Assembly: GCA_021780975.1 (NCBI GenBank)
Contig: JAJXXS010000356.1
Span: 1 to 16,121, forward strand
Direction: 5' to 3'
Origin: Pseudomonadota bacterium
GTDB taxonomy: Bacteria > Pseudomonadota > Gammaproteobacteria > Burkholderiales > Thiobacillaceae
Length of the DNA: 16,121 bases
Positions within the stretch are counted from its first letter, which is position 1; every line of letters begins with the position of its first letter. The translations under genes were made by a program, and so were the position numbers. Positions 15,838-16,121 of this stretch are shown here, in pieces. The notes beneath the pieces are model-generated. The model was not told where the DNA came from and did no database searches. It was given only the letters and a program-made list of their open reading frames with translations.

Positions 15838-16121
15838 TCAAGCCTTGGCGATTTCACCGGGGTGGGCGTGTTGCACCGCCAGGCTGTAGATGTGCATCAG
15901 GTCTTCTTCGCTGACGTCGATGTAGGACTGGATTTCCGAAAGCGCGTAGACCAGGTCGCTATGGCGGATGAGGTATTTTTCCGGCAGATGCAGGTGCGAC
16001 TCGACTTCGGCGACATGGGCTTCCTGCTTCGCGCGCAGGGTCTTGTTGAACACCACTGCCACCGCGATCAGGATGGCAGCGTTCACCAGCACGGGAAACA
16101 GCACATAGCCGAAGCCCAGGG
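15838..16121 (-). CDS. Small membrane protein, C-terminal part (runs off window edge)
   Basis: I do not recognise the family. The frame is open on the minus strand to the window end, so the gene is probably partial at its N-terminus; a GTG at 16104 is a possible but unsupported start. The visible part has a transmembrane helix (GYVLFPVLVNAAILIAVAVV) followed by a basic NKTLRAKQE stretch, so the remainder should face the cytoplasm by the positive-inside rule. A soluble tail with two acidic helical blocks follows (VAEVESHLHLPEKYLIRHSD and LSEIQSYIDVSEEDLMHIYS). It is convergent with iorB, and nothing suggests a link to the molybdoenzyme. Confidence 0.6.
   Translation of the reverse strand, partial: LGFGYVLFPVLVNAAILIAVAVVFNKTLRAKQEAHVAEVESHLHLPEKYLIRHSDLVYALSEIQSYIDVSEEDLMHIYSLAVQHAHPGEIAKA

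Noticed and set aside
13784..15841. 685-codon open frame antisense to iorB
   Set aside because: A high-GC shadow: His/Arg/Gly-rich with no recognisable domain, fully inside a well-supported gene.

Overview
The window comes from a GC-rich proteobacterium. CysS, a FimT-PilV-PilW-PilX-PilY1-PilE minor-pilin cluster, a sigma-54 activator, DsrC/TusE-fold proteins and an isoquinoline-1-oxidoreductase-type molybdoenzyme together fit a beta- or gammaproteobacterium, possibly a sulfur-metabolising lineage. The genus cannot be fixed from sequence reading alone. Coding density is high and no stretch over 300 bases lacks a gene. I see no rRNA, tRNA, CRISPR array, insertion sequence or prophage.

Layout. 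(1) 21-1382: cysteinyl-tRNA synthetase. (2) 1535-7956, plus strand: a type IV pilus minor-pilin/tip operon. fimT, pilV, pilW and pilX are joined by three ATGA stop/start overlaps; pilY1 and pilE follow after gaps of 13 bases each. The pilins should form the priming complex at the pilus tip and PilY1 the tip adhesin. This PilY1 carries an L-type-lectin-like head and a DUF11-like spacer in front of its beta-propeller. (3) 7966-9655, minus strand: a small acidic protein of unknown function and a PAS/AAA+/Fis sigma-54 activator with a Cys/His-rich PAS domain and an altered GAFTGA loop. (4) 9767-11092, plus strand: a GNAT acetyltransferase fused in frame to a hexose-6-phosphate mutarotase. (5) 11143-12818, minus strand: a SUMF1/formylglycine-generating-enzyme-like protein followed by two adjacent DsrC/TusE-like proteins that lack the C-terminal cysteines of the family. 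(6) 13017-15733, plus strand: the [2Fe-2S] and Tat-exported molybdenum subunits of an isoquinoline 1-oxidoreductase-type enzyme. (7) 15838-16121, minus strand: the C-terminal part of a small membrane protein running off the window edge.

The pilus genes work as one unit. The most unusual content is the lectin-bearing PilY1, the pair of cysteine-depleted DsrC-like proteins beside a SUMF-domain protein, and the GNAT-mutarotase fusion. Promoter calls are by eye and tentative; the clearest are a back-to-back pair between the sigma-54 activator and the fusion gene (9691-9741) and one ahead of the SUMF-like gene (12850-12878).
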